In this document: one piece after another, positions 1 to 7,872 of the stretch | Layout: each line of letters begins with the position of its first letter | How positions within the stretch are numbered: the first letter of the stretch is position 1 | Origin: a virus | Strand: one strand, 5' to 3' | Virus record (IMG/VR): IMGVR_UViG_3300030098_000370 | Span: 1 to 23,224 of that record | DNA length: 23,224 bases | Notes under the pieces: model-generated | What the model was told of the DNA's origin: nothing | Seen by the model: the letters and a program-made list of their open reading frames with translations, nothing else | The model's database searches: none | Position numbers and translations under genes: made by a program

Positions 1-178
1 TAATCAACAACCACTACAAGCTGCGACTGCACAGAATAAAGTTACTGGATCAGGAGGAACACAAGCCTCTGCACTATTGGCCTCTGAGATACAGCGAGTT
101 AAACGAGCTAGAAATAAACCACAAATGTCAGCGTTAAATACTCAAGCATTTCAAACTACAGGATTACAGTTAGCATGA
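1..178 (+). CDS. C-terminal part of a small virion/tail protein upstream of the portal (gp7.3-like position), 5' truncated
   Basis: An open frame runs from the window edge (first full codon at 2) to the TGA at 176-178. It encodes the last 58 residues of a protein whose start lies outside the window. The visible part is Gln/Ala/Thr rich, then has a basic stretch (IQRVKRARNK) and ends in TTGLQLA. In T7 the gene just before the portal is 7.3, a small tail/adsorption protein that also ends in a basic segment and a short Gly-Leu/Ile-type tail, so the position and general form fit. The sequence match is too weak to be sure. The stop overlaps the portal start (ATGA), which suggests translational coupling and supports a real gene. 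Confidence 0.6.
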   Translation, partial: NQQPLQAATAQNKVTGSGGTQASALLASEIQRVKRARNKPQMSALNTQAFQTTGLQLA

Positions 179-1725
179 CAGATATAAGTAAACGATATGG
201 AGACTTAACTCGTAGGAGACAGAACTTCTTAGAACGTGCCTATGATGCAGCAGAGCTAACTATACCTTTTATTCTCCCAAGAAATAAAACACAAGACCAT
301 GATTTACCTACACCCTTTCAAGGCATTGGTGCTAGAGGGGTAAATAATTTGTCAGCAAAATTATTGTTGACTTTGTTTCCACCTAATTCCCCATTCTTTA
401 AGTTCCAAATAGATGACTTCACGTTAGCAGAACTACAAGCTCAGAGAGCACCAGTAGAAGAAGGTCTCAATGCTATGGAACGTGCAGTCATGGATGAGGT
501 GGAGAGTAGAGCTATGCGTGTACCTCTCAATGAGGCTCTACGTCATTTAATTATTACAGGTAATGTATGTCTCCATGTAGAAAAAGATAATAAGATAAGA
601 GTCTTTCATCTAGATCAGTTTGTTTGTAGGAGAGACCCACAAGGACATATGTTGGAAATCATTGTCCATGAGATGATGAGCCGTCAGTTATACATGGACA
701 TCTTTAAGAAGATGCCTCCGAAAGAATCTGGTGATGGTGATAAGGCTGATGAAAAAGAACTCAACTTATATACAATAGTTAGGCGTAAAGATAACAAAAT
801 TCATGTTCATCAAGAAGTAAACAACATGAAGATTCCGGGTACTAATTCTATATTTCCTCTAGACAAGAATCCGTGGTTAGCCTTGAGGTTTTCTTCTATT
901 GATGGTGAGGATTATGGTAGAGGATTTGTAGAAGAATACTTAGGTGACTTAAGAGCACTTGAAGGATTAAGCAAAGCTATCCTTGAGGGTTCATCAGCTG
1001 CAGCTAGAGCTATCTTTCTAGTCAGACCTAATGGAACTACCAAACTAAAAACAATATCGCAAGCTCCTAACCTAGCGGTAAGACAAGGTTCAGCAGAAGA
1101 TGTAAGTGTATTACAGATGGAGAAGTTTAATGACTTCCGAGTAGCTAGAGAAACCTTAGAACAAATTGAGAGAAGACTAGCTGCTGCCTTCCTGTTAAAT
1201 CAAAGCGTACAGAGAGATGCAGAAAGAGTGACGGCAGAGGAGATACGTTTCCTCGCTAATGAACTAGAGACATCCTTAGGTGGTATCTATAGTCTTCTCT
1301 CACATGAACTTCAGTTGCCTCTGATTAGAAGAATAATAGCAGTATTAGAGCGAGGTAAGAAGCTACCACAATTACCTAAAGATACAGTAGAGCCTATAAT
1401 TATTACAGGGTTTGAAGCATTGGGTAGGGGTAATGATGCTAATAAACTAGCTACATTCCTACAGACTGCAGCTCAGATACTAGGCCCGGAAGCTGTAATT
1501 ACTTATACAAATGTTAGTGATGCTATGAAAAGGTTAGGTACTGGATTTGGTATCGACATGAAGGGGTTAATTAAACCGCAAGAACAAGTACAACAAGAAC
1601 AACAACAAGCCCAACAAGCACAGATGCAAGCAGAGATGGCGAAGGCTGCTACTCCTAATGTAGTGTCTCAAGGGGGCGAAATGATGAGGGAGCAAATGAA
1701 TGGCAACCAAAGACAAGAAGCCTGA
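175..1725 (+). CDS. gp8: Portal (head-tail connector) protein, T7 gp8-like
   Basis: Forms the dodecameric ring at the capsid vertex through which DNA is packaged and ejected, and to which tail tubular protein A attaches. The 516 aa length is close to T7 gp8 (536 aa). Family-typical features are the early 'LLTLFPPNSPFFKF' type segment (about residues 64-77), the central 'GEDYGRGFVEEYLGDLRALEGL' type segment just after the middle, and the later 'RVTAEEIRFLANELE' type helix near residue 355. The C-terminus (about 465-495) is a Gln/Ala-rich helix, as in many podovirus portals. It follows the upstream gene by an ATGA overlap and its 3' end overlaps the next small gene by 26 nt. Gene order (portal, scaffold, capsid) independently supports the call. 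Confidence 0.95.
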   Translation: MTDISKRYGDLTRRRQNFLERAYDAAELTIPFILPRNKTQDHDLPTPFQGIGARGVNNLSAKLLLTLFPPNSPFFKFQIDDFTLAELQAQRAPVEEGLNAMERAVMDEVESRAMRVPLNEALRHLIITGNVCLHVEKDNKIRVFHLDQFVCRRDPQGHMLEIIVHEMMSRQLYMDIFKKMPPKESGDGDKADEKELNLYTIVRRKDNKIHVHQEVNNMKIPGTNSIFPLDKNPWLALRFSSIDGEDYGRGFVEEYLGDLRALEGLSKAILEGSSAAARAIFLVRPNGTTKLKTISQAPNLAVRQGSAEDVSVLQMEKFNDFRVARETLEQIERRLAAAFLLNQSVQRDAERVTAEEIRFLANELETSLGGIYSLLSHELQLPLIRRIIAVLERGKKLPQLPKDTVEPIIITGFEALGRGNDANKLATFLQTAAQILGPEAVITYTNVSDAMKRLGTGFGIDMKGLIKPQEQVQQEQQQAQQAQMQAEMAKAATPNVVSQGGEMMREQMNGNQRQEA

Positions 1726-1915
1726 ACGAAACGTAGTTTCTAAGGCTGAACTAAAGGAAGTAGTAAAAGAGCGTGATAAGATTCTTGAACAAAAAGCTGC
1801 ACAAGTAGGGTCATCTGGTGGGATGCCATCAACCTACACAAAGATCAAGCTCAGTAGCGGTGCAATTTTAGAAACGTATGGGGAAGGTTATGGCAGAGCA
1901 AATAACAGTAAGTAG
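1700..1915 (+). CDS. Small hypothetical protein between portal and scaffold
   Basis: A 71-residue, Lys/Glu-rich protein. The first half is predicted helical and highly charged (about residues 4-35, with KAELKEVVKERDKILEQK). The second half is a short segment with a Ser/Gly motif and 'YTKIKLSSGAILETYGEGYGR'. I do not recognise the family. Its ATG is preceded by GGGAG at 1688-1692 (7-nt spacing), a good ribosome binding site inside the end of the portal gene. It overlaps the portal gene by 26 nt and the scaffold frame by 38 nt. Squeezed between portal and scaffold, it may be a head-assembly accessory, but that rests on position alone. Confidence 0.7.
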   Translation: MATKDKKPERNVVSKAELKEVVKERDKILEQKAAQVGSSGGMPSTYTKIKLSSGAILETYGEGYGRANNSK

Positions 1916-2672
1916 TGATAATCCTGATATGTCAGCAGAGGAAGCTCACAATCAGGAGATGTTGAGTAAGGTTGAAGAAGTAGAACATGGAATAGATGGA
2001 GTTCAACCTACAGAACAACCAGACGATAAGTTTGGTGGAGATTATGAAAAGCTTAAAAAGAGCTATGAAGAACTCGAAAGAAAATTTCATGCACCCGAAG
2101 AAACTCAACCTGACTTTGAGAGGTCACAAGACTTAAGTATTCCAGAAAAATCAGATGCTCCATTTGACATGGAAGCTCTTACTAAAGAATACGCTGAAAC
2201 TGGTGGTTTAACTGATGCAAGTTATAAAACCTTAGCTGAGGCAGGTATAAGCAGAGAATATGCTGATACATATATAGCAGGAGTAAAAGCTTTAGGTGAA
2301 CAAATAGGCAATCAAGTAAAAACTTCTGTAGGTGGTGAACAAGAATATTCTTCAATGGTGGAGTGGGCTAAGACGAACTACACTGAACAACAAATAGAAG
2401 CGTATGATGCTGCTGTTAATAGCGGAGATGTTAACTCTGCTATGTTGGCAGCTAAAGGACTTATGGCAGACTATCAAGGAGCAACTGGTATAGAAGGAAC
2501 TACTTATGGAGGCGAGTCTCCTACTGGTGATACTTCTGGTAATGTATTTAGAAGTAATGCCGAAGTAGTCCAAGCTATGAGAGACCCAAGATATGAAAGC
2601 GACATGGCATATCGTCAGGATGTGCTAGATAAACTAGATAGATCAGAGATATTTGCTACTGGTACTATCTAA
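1878..2672 (+). CDS. gp9: Capsid assembly (scaffolding) protein, T7 gp9-like
   Basis: Internal scaffold that directs procapsid assembly around the portal and leaves before DNA is packaged. The 264 aa protein is acidic and helix-rich, with an N-terminal half full of Glu/Asp and a central segment (about residues 95-200) containing 'YKTLAEAGISREYADTYIAGVKALGEQ', typical of T7-like scaffolds. It lies directly before the capsid gene, as in T7. The start is uncertain. The ATG at 1878 has no visible Shine-Dalgarno. The in-frame ATG at 1890 is preceded by GGGAAGG (1881-1887), but at only 2 nt spacing, and would give 260 aa (MAEQITVSSDN...). Both overlap the preceding small gene. Confidence 0.9.
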   Translation: MGKVMAEQITVSSDNPDMSAEEAHNQEMLSKVEEVEHGIDGVQPTEQPDDKFGGDYEKLKKSYEELERKFHAPEETQPDFERSQDLSIPEKSDAPFDMEALTKEYAETGGLTDASYKTLAEAGISREYADTYIAGVKALGEQIGNQVKTSVGGEQEYSSMVEWAKTNYTEQQIEAYDAAVNSGDVNSAMLAAKGLMADYQGATGIEGTTYGGESPTGDTSGNVFRSNAEVVQAMRDPRYESDMAYRQDVLDKLDRSEIFATGTI

Positions 2673-2688
2673 CTTCACAGCGAACAAG

Positions 2689-2746
2689 TAACTTAAAGAC
2701 CTTCTGAGGAAGACAATCTTTTAGCGAAACGCAACTAACTTAAAGA
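2689..2746 (+). promoter_or_regulatory. Direct repeat and small hairpin upstream of the capsid gene (candidate late promoter or processing region)
   Basis: The 89-nt gap before the capsid gene is one of the two longest in the window. It holds two exact copies of TAACTTAAAGA (2689-2699 and 2736-2746), each preceded by a related AGCGAA(A)C stretch. Between them lies a short hairpin: CTTC (2701-2704) and GAAG (2709-2712) around TGAG, with outer AAAGA/TCTTT pairing (2695-2699, 2717-2721). T7 has its strongest late promoter (phi10) and an RNase III site at this place. The function here is inferred from position and the repeat. No match to a known phage polymerase promoter is claimed. Confidence 0.35.
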
Positions 2747-2748
2747 TG

Positions 2749-2755
2749 AAAGGAG
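2749..2755 (+). promoter_or_regulatory. Strong ribosome binding site of the capsid gene
   Basis: AAAGGAG ends 6 nt before the ATG at 2762. It is among the closest matches to the 16S rRNA 3' end in the window, fitting the most highly made protein. It contrasts with several downstream genes that start at bare TAAATG junctions. Confidence 0.8.
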
Positions 2756-2761
2756 TTTACT

Positions 2762-3742
2762 ATGGGTGTAACAGCTACAACTGCACCGGCAGTAACAATG
2801 ACTCGATCTGGTCAAGCGAACTCCACAGGATCATCAACTGCGTTATTTCTAAAAGTATATGCAGGTGAAGTCCTGACAGCGTTTGAGCAAGCGAGTGTAA
2901 CAATGGACAAGCACGTTGTCCGATCTATTAACTCAGGTATTAGTGCTCAGTTTCCTCTAGTTTGGAAGACTGCTAGTACCGAATATGCGTACATCAATGC
3001 TAGTGGTAACACTGGTACAGCAGCTAACAAGCTTGATGGTACAGCTATCAACAAGAACGAGAAGGTCATCTCGATTGACGGCTTGTTAATTGCGGATCAC
3101 TTTGTCAATAATCTTGATGAAGCTATGAATCATTATGATGTACGATCCATTTATGCTAAAGAGGCAGGTATCGCTCTTGGTACTCAATGGGATAAGAATA
3201 TTCTACAGCAGGGTGTTCTTGGTGCTAGATCTTCTACACTAGTTTCTGGTGGTAATGGTGGATCAGTATTAACGGCTGCAGGGTATGGTACTACTGGTTC
3301 TACCCTAGCTGCAGGTATGTTTGATGCAGCTCAGAAGTTAGACGAAAACAATGTACCTGAGAATGATAGGTATATGTTTGTTAAACCGGCTCAGTATTAT
3401 CTGATGGCCGAAACTACTAACGTCATCAACCGGGATTGGGGTGGATCAGGAACGTACTCAGAAGGTACTGTCTTGAAAGTTGCAGGTATTAACATTGTTA
3501 AGACCAACAACTTGCCTACTACCAACATCACTGGTGGAACTGTTACCACACATGAAGGTAACTTCTCTACTACTGTTGGACTTGTTATGCACAAGTCTTC
3601 CGTTGCTACAGTTAAATTAATTAACTTGGCAGTTGAGACCGAGTATGACATCAAGCTTCAAGGTTGGTGGATCGTAGCGAAGTATGCTATGGGTCACGGA
3701 TTTATTAGACCTGAAGGTTGTGTTGAGCTTAAAACCTCATAA
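2762..3742 (+). CDS. gp10: Major capsid protein, T7 gp10A-like
   Basis: Forms the icosahedral shell (HK97 fold in the T7 family). The 326 aa length is close to T7 gp10A (345 aa). Family features include the N-terminal 'FLKVYAGEVLTAFEQASVTMDKH' region (about 29-51, the N-arm and E-loop start), 'GLLIADHFVNNLDEAMNHYDVRSIYAKEAGIALG' type sequence in the first half, and the late 'RYMFVKPAQYYLMAE' type P-domain strand. I see no slippery site or extension equivalent to the T7 gp10B frameshift product near the stop. The gene is flanked by the long 5' leader described above and an intrinsic terminator just after its stop, so it can be expressed at high level as a near-independent unit. Confidence 0.96.
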   Translation: MGVTATTAPAVTMTRSGQANSTGSSTALFLKVYAGEVLTAFEQASVTMDKHVVRSINSGISAQFPLVWKTASTEYAYINASGNTGTAANKLDGTAINKNEKVISIDGLLIADHFVNNLDEAMNHYDVRSIYAKEAGIALGTQWDKNILQQGVLGARSSTLVSGGNGGSVLTAAGYGTTGSTLAAGMFDAAQKLDENNVPENDRYMFVKPAQYYLMAETTNVINRDWGGSGTYSEGTVLKVAGINIVKTNNLPTTNITGGTVTTHEGNFSTTVGLVMHKSSVATVKLINLAVETEYDIKLQGWWIVAKYAMGHGFIRPEGCVELKTS

Positions 3743-3747
3743 TACTT

Positions 3748-3817
3748 GGGGAGTCTGGAATTAATATGTTAAACCGAGAGGTTGTTGCAACTATTATTCT
3801 AGGCTCCCCCTTTTTTT
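3748..3817 (+). terminator. Intrinsic terminator after the capsid gene, T7 T-phi position
   Basis: The left arm 3748-3761 (GGGGAGTCTGGAAT) pairs with the right arm 3796-3809 (ATTCTAGGCTCCCC) over 14 bp with two G-U wobbles, followed by C and seven T (3811-3817). The loop is 34 nt and contains a perfect AACC-GAGA-GGTT mini-hairpin (3772-3783) and a GTTG...CAAC one, so the structure may be branched. The position, five bases after the capsid stop, is that of the T7 late terminator. It would reduce but not stop transcription into the tail genes, setting capsid mRNA in excess. Confidence 0.85.
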
Positions 3818-3833
3818 AATTTAGGAGACAACA

Positions 3834-4394
3834 ATGGTTGATACATCACGCACAGTTGCTGATTTAACAACTAACTTATTTCAGAATGGTCAAGCAGCAG
3901 GGTCTATAACACCCCAAGACTTGCGTGATTTTGTTGAAACTACTCAGGCTAAACAAGGTAGTATTTATATATCAACACCTTCCTCTACAAGTATAGCTTC
4001 TGCCGGGACTTATTTAGAAGGTGCAGGTACTTATACTCTTAGTACAGCTCCAACTGCTAATGAGTTTGATATGAATACTAATGCAAGACTTAGGTACACA
4101 GGAACACCTACAGTAAACTGTATGTTCATGGCCTCTGCTTCATTAGAAATAGATACATCAGCAGTTAACAAAGAGTTTGCAATAGCGTTGCATAAGAACG
4201 GAACACTTATCACAGGAACAAAGATGGTAGGTTTCTCTCCGGCAACCACAGTTAATTCAGTTAATATAACTACAATGGGTTATGCTTCTATGGCAACAAA
4301 TGATTATATTTCAATCTTTGTAGCTAACATAGATAGTACCGATAATTTAACCTTAAGAAATGCTCAGTTAATGGGCATGAGTTTGGTGACTTAA
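3834..4394 (+). CDS. Virion structural protein with C1q/TNF-like C-terminal fold (head-fibre-like)
   Basis: A 186-residue protein with no T7 counterpart, inserted between capsid and tail tubular A. The N-terminal ~33 residues contain the 'VADLTTNLFQNG...ITPQDLRDFV' motif found at the N-termini of many phage decoration and fibre-like proteins, probably the virion-binding segment. The rest (about 45-186) is rich in short beta strands with 'FAIALHKNGTLI' and 'NDYISIFVANID' segments, resembling the trimeric C1q/TNF-like jelly roll of phage head fibres. Its ribosome site is AGGAG at 3823-3827. It lies just downstream of the capsid terminator and abuts the next gene (TAAATG). Head fibre or decoration protein is inferred. 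A neck fibre is an alternative. Confidence 0.6.
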   Translation: MVDTSRTVADLTTNLFQNGQAAGSITPQDLRDFVETTQAKQGSIYISTPSSTSIASAGTYLEGAGTYTLSTAPTANEFDMNTNARLRYTGTPTVNCMFMASASLEIDTSAVNKEFAIALHKNGTLITGTKMVGFSPATTVNSVNITTMGYASMATNDYISIFVANIDSTDNLTLRNAQLMGMSLVT

Positions 4395-5000
4395 ATGTCT
4401 TTTATATCTACTACTCCCATAACAGAATTAGAAGCAGTTAATATGATGTTAGCAGCTATAGGTGAATCTGCAGTATCTAGTTTAGAAACGGCTACTACTG
4501 TAGAAGTAACTCAAGCAAAGAACTTACTATCAAACATTAATCGTGAAGTTCAGCAAAAAGGTTGGCACTTTAATACTGAGTGGGATGTTAGTTTAAGTCG
4601 AGATGCAGATGATAGAATACCTATTGGATCAAATGTATTATCTATTCATGTAGAAAATAAGTTAACTACCATTAGAGGTATAGATGGAGTTATGTACTTG
4701 TATGACTTGGATAACAATAGGTTTACTTGGACATCTAATTTAGATAATGCTGTAACCATAACCTTATTAGAATTCCAGAATACTCCACAGACCCTCCGAC
4801 AGTATGTTACAGCTAAAGCTGCAAGAGTATTCCAAGAAGAAGTAGTGGGTCAAGTATCAGCAGAATCAGTTAACAGACTAGAAGAATCGGAAGCTTATGC
4901 TGATCTACTAGATGATGAAGCAGAACGAGCAGGATTTAACGTAGGATTTGGAACATTAGACATGGTGAATATGACTAAGACCTATAGGAAATTATGGTAA
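4395..5000 (+). CDS. gp11: Tail tubular protein A, T7 gp11-like
   Basis: Adaptor (gatekeeper) ring joining the portal to the nozzle and providing the fibre attachment site. The 201 aa length nearly equals T7 gp11 (196 aa). Recognisable features are the N-terminal 'ELEAVNMMLAAIGESAVSSLE' segment (about 10-30), 'NINREVQQKGWHFNTEWDV' (about 47-65, the conserved GW.FN motif), and the C-terminal helix 'YVTAKAARVFQEEVVG'. It starts directly at the stop of the previous gene (TAAATG) with no clear Shine-Dalgarno, so translation is probably coupled. Confidence 0.95.
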   Translation: MSFISTTPITELEAVNMMLAAIGESAVSSLETATTVEVTQAKNLLSNINREVQQKGWHFNTEWDVSLSRDADDRIPIGSNVLSIHVENKLTTIRGIDGVMYLYDLDNNRFTWTSNLDNAVTITLLEFQNTPQTLRQYVTAKAARVFQEEVVGQVSAESVNRLEESEAYADLLDDEAERAGFNVGFGTLDMVNMTKTYRKLW

Positions 5001-7394
5001 ATGCCCCTTATCAACGAGCAAATAAGCAACTTAATCAATGGAGTTTCACAACAACCTCCTAGTTTAAGATTAGCTTCCCAAGCAGAAGCTCAAGAAAATG
5101 GACTATCTACTCCGGCTGAGGGTCTAAAGAAAAGACCACCCTTAGAGCACGTTAAGAAAATTAATACACACACTGATACTGACTCATATATTCACTATAT
5201 TAACAGAGATGAAACTGAAAGATACATAGTTAAAGTAACCTCTGATCAATTTGACTCAGCGTTCTCTACCGATTTTACTCAAGCTAATTTAACAGTTACA
5301 GATTTAGAGGGAACTGCACAGACAGTCTCAGGTTTCACTGGTGATAATAAAACGTACTTGACCTTAGCTAATGCTAGAGATAACTTACATCTATTGTCTA
5401 TAGCTGATACCACATTTATTGTTAATAAAACTAAGACTACGGCTAAGAGTTCAACACTAGGAACTACTAGAAATCCAGAAGGAATTATATTTCTAAAGCA
5501 AGCTACTAGTGCATCTACTATGACCGTCTATGTAGATGGTTCTCTTGTATCTACAGTAACTTCCAGTAGTGATGCTACTACACAGATTGATGATATAGTT
5601 AGTGATCTTACTACTGCTATAGGTTCTACCTTTACTATCACTAAGTTTGGTAGTAGTAATGTTCATATTACAAGGCAGAATGGAGCTGACTTTACGTTAC
5701 ACTGTAACGCACCTGAGTCTAACCTAATAGCAATTAAAGATACTGTAGTCGATTTCACAGAACTACCGGCTAGAACTAAAGATGGCTTTACTATTCGTAT
5801 TACAGGAGAGCCTAACAGTGGTTCAGATGATTACTGGATTAAACATACAAACTCCTCTGATGCTGATGTAGGAGAATGGACAGAAACAGTAGAACCGGGA
5901 TTAGCTAATACTATTGATCCTGCTACTATGCCCTTGACTTTAATCAGGACAGCCCCCAATACCTTTACTTTAAGTCAAGTTACTTGGGTAAATAGAGTAG
6001 CCGGAGATGCTACTACAGCTCCTGATCCTAGTTTTATAGGGCAGAAAATAAATGATATGTTCTTCCACAAGAATAGATTAGGATTCTTAGCCAATGAAAA
6101 TATTATATTGTCTGAGCTGGGAGAACACTATAATTTTTATGCTACAACTGCCACCACAGTATTAGATACGGCAGTTATTGATCTAGCTTCACCCTCTAAT
6201 GAAATAAGTATATTACATCATGCTATACCACATAATGAAGACCTCCTTATCTTTAGCGACTTTAGCCAGTTTAAGTTATCAGAATTTGCAGCTGGTGGAC
6301 TCACACCTACAAATGCTAAACTTTCAAAGCTAACGTCTTACGAACATGATAAGACTGTTAAACCTATAGTCAATGGTAGGAAGGTTTACTTTTCTGATGA
6401 AAATGATGGGTTCTCTACTGTTAGAGAATTTGGGGTAATTGAAGATTTACAAGAAGAAACTGCTGAAAACATAACTTCTCATGTTCCAAGCTATATTAAT
6501 GGTAGGGGTTTTAAGATCATCCCACATGATGAGACTCTATTTATTCTCTCAGATGAGAGTATGAATGAAATCTTTGTGTATAAGTATCTCTTTCAGAATG
6601 GTGAGAAGAAGCTCAGCTCTTGGTCTAAATGGAAATTTAAACCAGAAGAACAAGTCATAGGCTTGCACGTTATAGACTATATTGCTTACTTTGTTATTGT
6701 TAGACCTGATGGAACTTACATTGACAAGATGACTCTACAAGATGTCAACCTTGTAGGACTTACTGAGTCTAATACTCAACTCTCATTTAAGCCACACTTA
6801 GATAGACTTGATTCTATCACAGGGGTCTATAATGCAGGTACGGATAAAACTACTTGGACATTAGCTTATCCTGATGACTTTGATTCTACCTTTAGATTGA
6901 TCTATGGTGCTCAGTGGGAAGGTAAAGCAGGTGGTCAAGTACAAGGAGTTTCACAGACTTCTCCTACAACTCTTATAGCTACAGGAGATTTCTCTGCTTA
7001 TCCAGTATGGGTAGGTAAAGAATATCAGTTCCTCTATGAGTTTACTGAGCCTACGATTAAAACAGAAGTAGCAGGTAGATTAAGCTCTCTTTCTGGTGGT
7101 ATTCTAAAGATTAGGAAGTTCAATATAGATTATTTTAAGGCAGGATTCTTTGATATGAGAATTACAGCTCCCGGTAGAGATCCGTTTAACCACACTTTTA
7201 CCGGTAGAATTCTTGGGTCTACATTAAATAAGGTTGGAACTGTACCATTTGAAACTGGTAATTTTAAGAAGCTGATTTTAGCTGATGCAAAAGGATTAAA
7301 GATTGAGCTTGTATCTGACTCCTATCTCCCCTGTGCATTTACAGGAGCAGATTGGGAAGGTAACTATGTAGTTAGGACGGTAAGTAGGAGATAA
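5001..7394 (+). CDS. gp12: Tail tubular protein B (nozzle), T7 gp12-like
   Basis: Forms the hexameric tail nozzle that closes the DNA channel. The 797 aa length is almost that of T7 gp12 (794 aa). The N-terminus 'INEQISNLINGVSQQPPSLRLASQAEAQENG' (about 4-34) is the hallmark of the family, followed by 'GLKKRPP'. A later conserved stretch is 'FHKNRLGFLANENIILSELGEHYNF' (about 351-375). The remainder is beta-rich. It begins at the stop of the gp11-like gene (TAAATG) and is followed after 1 nt by the gp13-like gene. Confidence 0.97.
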   Translation: MPLINEQISNLINGVSQQPPSLRLASQAEAQENGLSTPAEGLKKRPPLEHVKKINTHTDTDSYIHYINRDETERYIVKVTSDQFDSAFSTDFTQANLTVTDLEGTAQTVSGFTGDNKTYLTLANARDNLHLLSIADTTFIVNKTKTTAKSSTLGTTRNPEGIIFLKQATSASTMTVYVDGSLVSTVTSSSDATTQIDDIVSDLTTAIGSTFTITKFGSSNVHITRQNGADFTLHCNAPESNLIAIKDTVVDFTELPARTKDGFTIRITGEPNSGSDDYWIKHTNSSDADVGEWTETVEPGLANTIDPATMPLTLIRTAPNTFTLSQVTWVNRVAGDATTAPDPSFIGQKINDMFFHKNRLGFLANENIILSELGEHYNFYATTATTVLDTAVIDLASPSNEISILHHAIPHNEDLLIFSDFSQFKLSEFAAGGLTPTNAKLSKLTSYEHDKTVKPIVNGRKVYFSDENDGFSTVREFGVIEDLQEETAENITSHVPSYINGRGFKIIPHDETLFILSDESMNEIFVYKYLFQNGEKKLSSWSKWKFKPEEQVIGLHVIDYIAYFVIVRPDGTYIDKMTLQDVNLVGLTESNTQLSFKPHLDRLDSITGVYNAGTDKTTWTLAYPDDFDSTFRLIYGAQWEGKAGGQVQGVSQTSPTTLIATGDFSAYPVWVGKEYQFLYEFTEPTIKTEVAGRLSSLSGGILKIRKFNIDYFKAGFFDMRITAPGRDPFNHTFTGRILGSTLNKVGTVPFETGNFKKLILADAKGLKIELVSDSYLPCAFTGADWEGNYVVRTVSRR

Positions 7395-7395
7395 A

Positions 7396-7872
7396 ATGTC
7401 TTTAGTAAAATTCAAAGATTATATTAAACCTTACCATAGAAAAAGTAAACTTGAAGATGTTGTAGAATTATATCCTAGACTCAGAGAAGCGGATCAACGT
7501 GAAGTAGAAACCTTAGGAAGCTCCCCTGAGAAAGCCTTAGTGTTTGCTTATCTTAATAGCTCTACTTGTAGGACTATTATTAATAGCATGGGTCATCCTG
7601 TAGCTATGTTTGGAGTAGTTCCATTAGATAAATATGCAGGTTCAGTATGGATGTTAGGAAGTAATGGTTTACCTAAAATTAAGCAAGCCTTTTTAAAAGA
7701 GTGCCGACAGGAAGTAATTAAGCTAAATGAAAAACATCCTTATCTCTGCAATATAATTGATAGTAGAAATACACTTCATGTTAAATGGATTAGGTGGTGT
7801 GGTTTTAAAATCATTGGAGAGACCATAATTAACAATGTTAAATTTTATGAATTCTGTAGGGTAGGTACTTAA
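7396..7872 (+). CDS. gp13: Internal virion protein A, T7 gp13-like, GNAT-like fold
   Basis: A 158-residue protein in the T7 gene 13 position (T7 gp13 is 138 aa). The layout is that of a GNAT acyltransferase-like fold: a strand pair 'HPVAMFGVVPLD', a loop 'GSVWMLGSNGLPKIKQAFLKECRQEVIKL' (about 78-112) where acetyl-CoA would lie in true enzymes, then 'LHVKWIRWCGFKIIGE' (about 127-142). T7 gp13 is needed for proper assembly of the internal core and is not known to be an active enzyme. The canonical (R/Q)xxGxG/A acetyl-CoA motif is not evident here, so activity is doubtful. GGAG at 7387-7390 lies before the ATG. Confidence 0.85.
   Translation: MSLVKFKDYIKPYHRKSKLEDVVELYPRLREADQREVETLGSSPEKALVFAYLNSSTCRTIINSMGHPVAMFGVVPLDKYAGSVWMLGSNGLPKIKQAFLKECRQEVIKLNEKHPYLCNIIDSRNTLHVKWIRWCGFKIIGETIINNVKFYEFCRVGT

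Noticed and set aside
3700-3745. Possible programmed frameshift giving a longer capsid form (as in T7 gp10B)
   Set aside because: There is no convincing slippery heptamer near the stop, and the terminator follows within six bases, leaving no room for an extension.
7396-7872. Active acetyltransferase
   Set aside because: The fold suggests GNAT ancestry, but the acetyl-CoA binding motif is not evident and the gene order identifies it as the gp13-like core protein.
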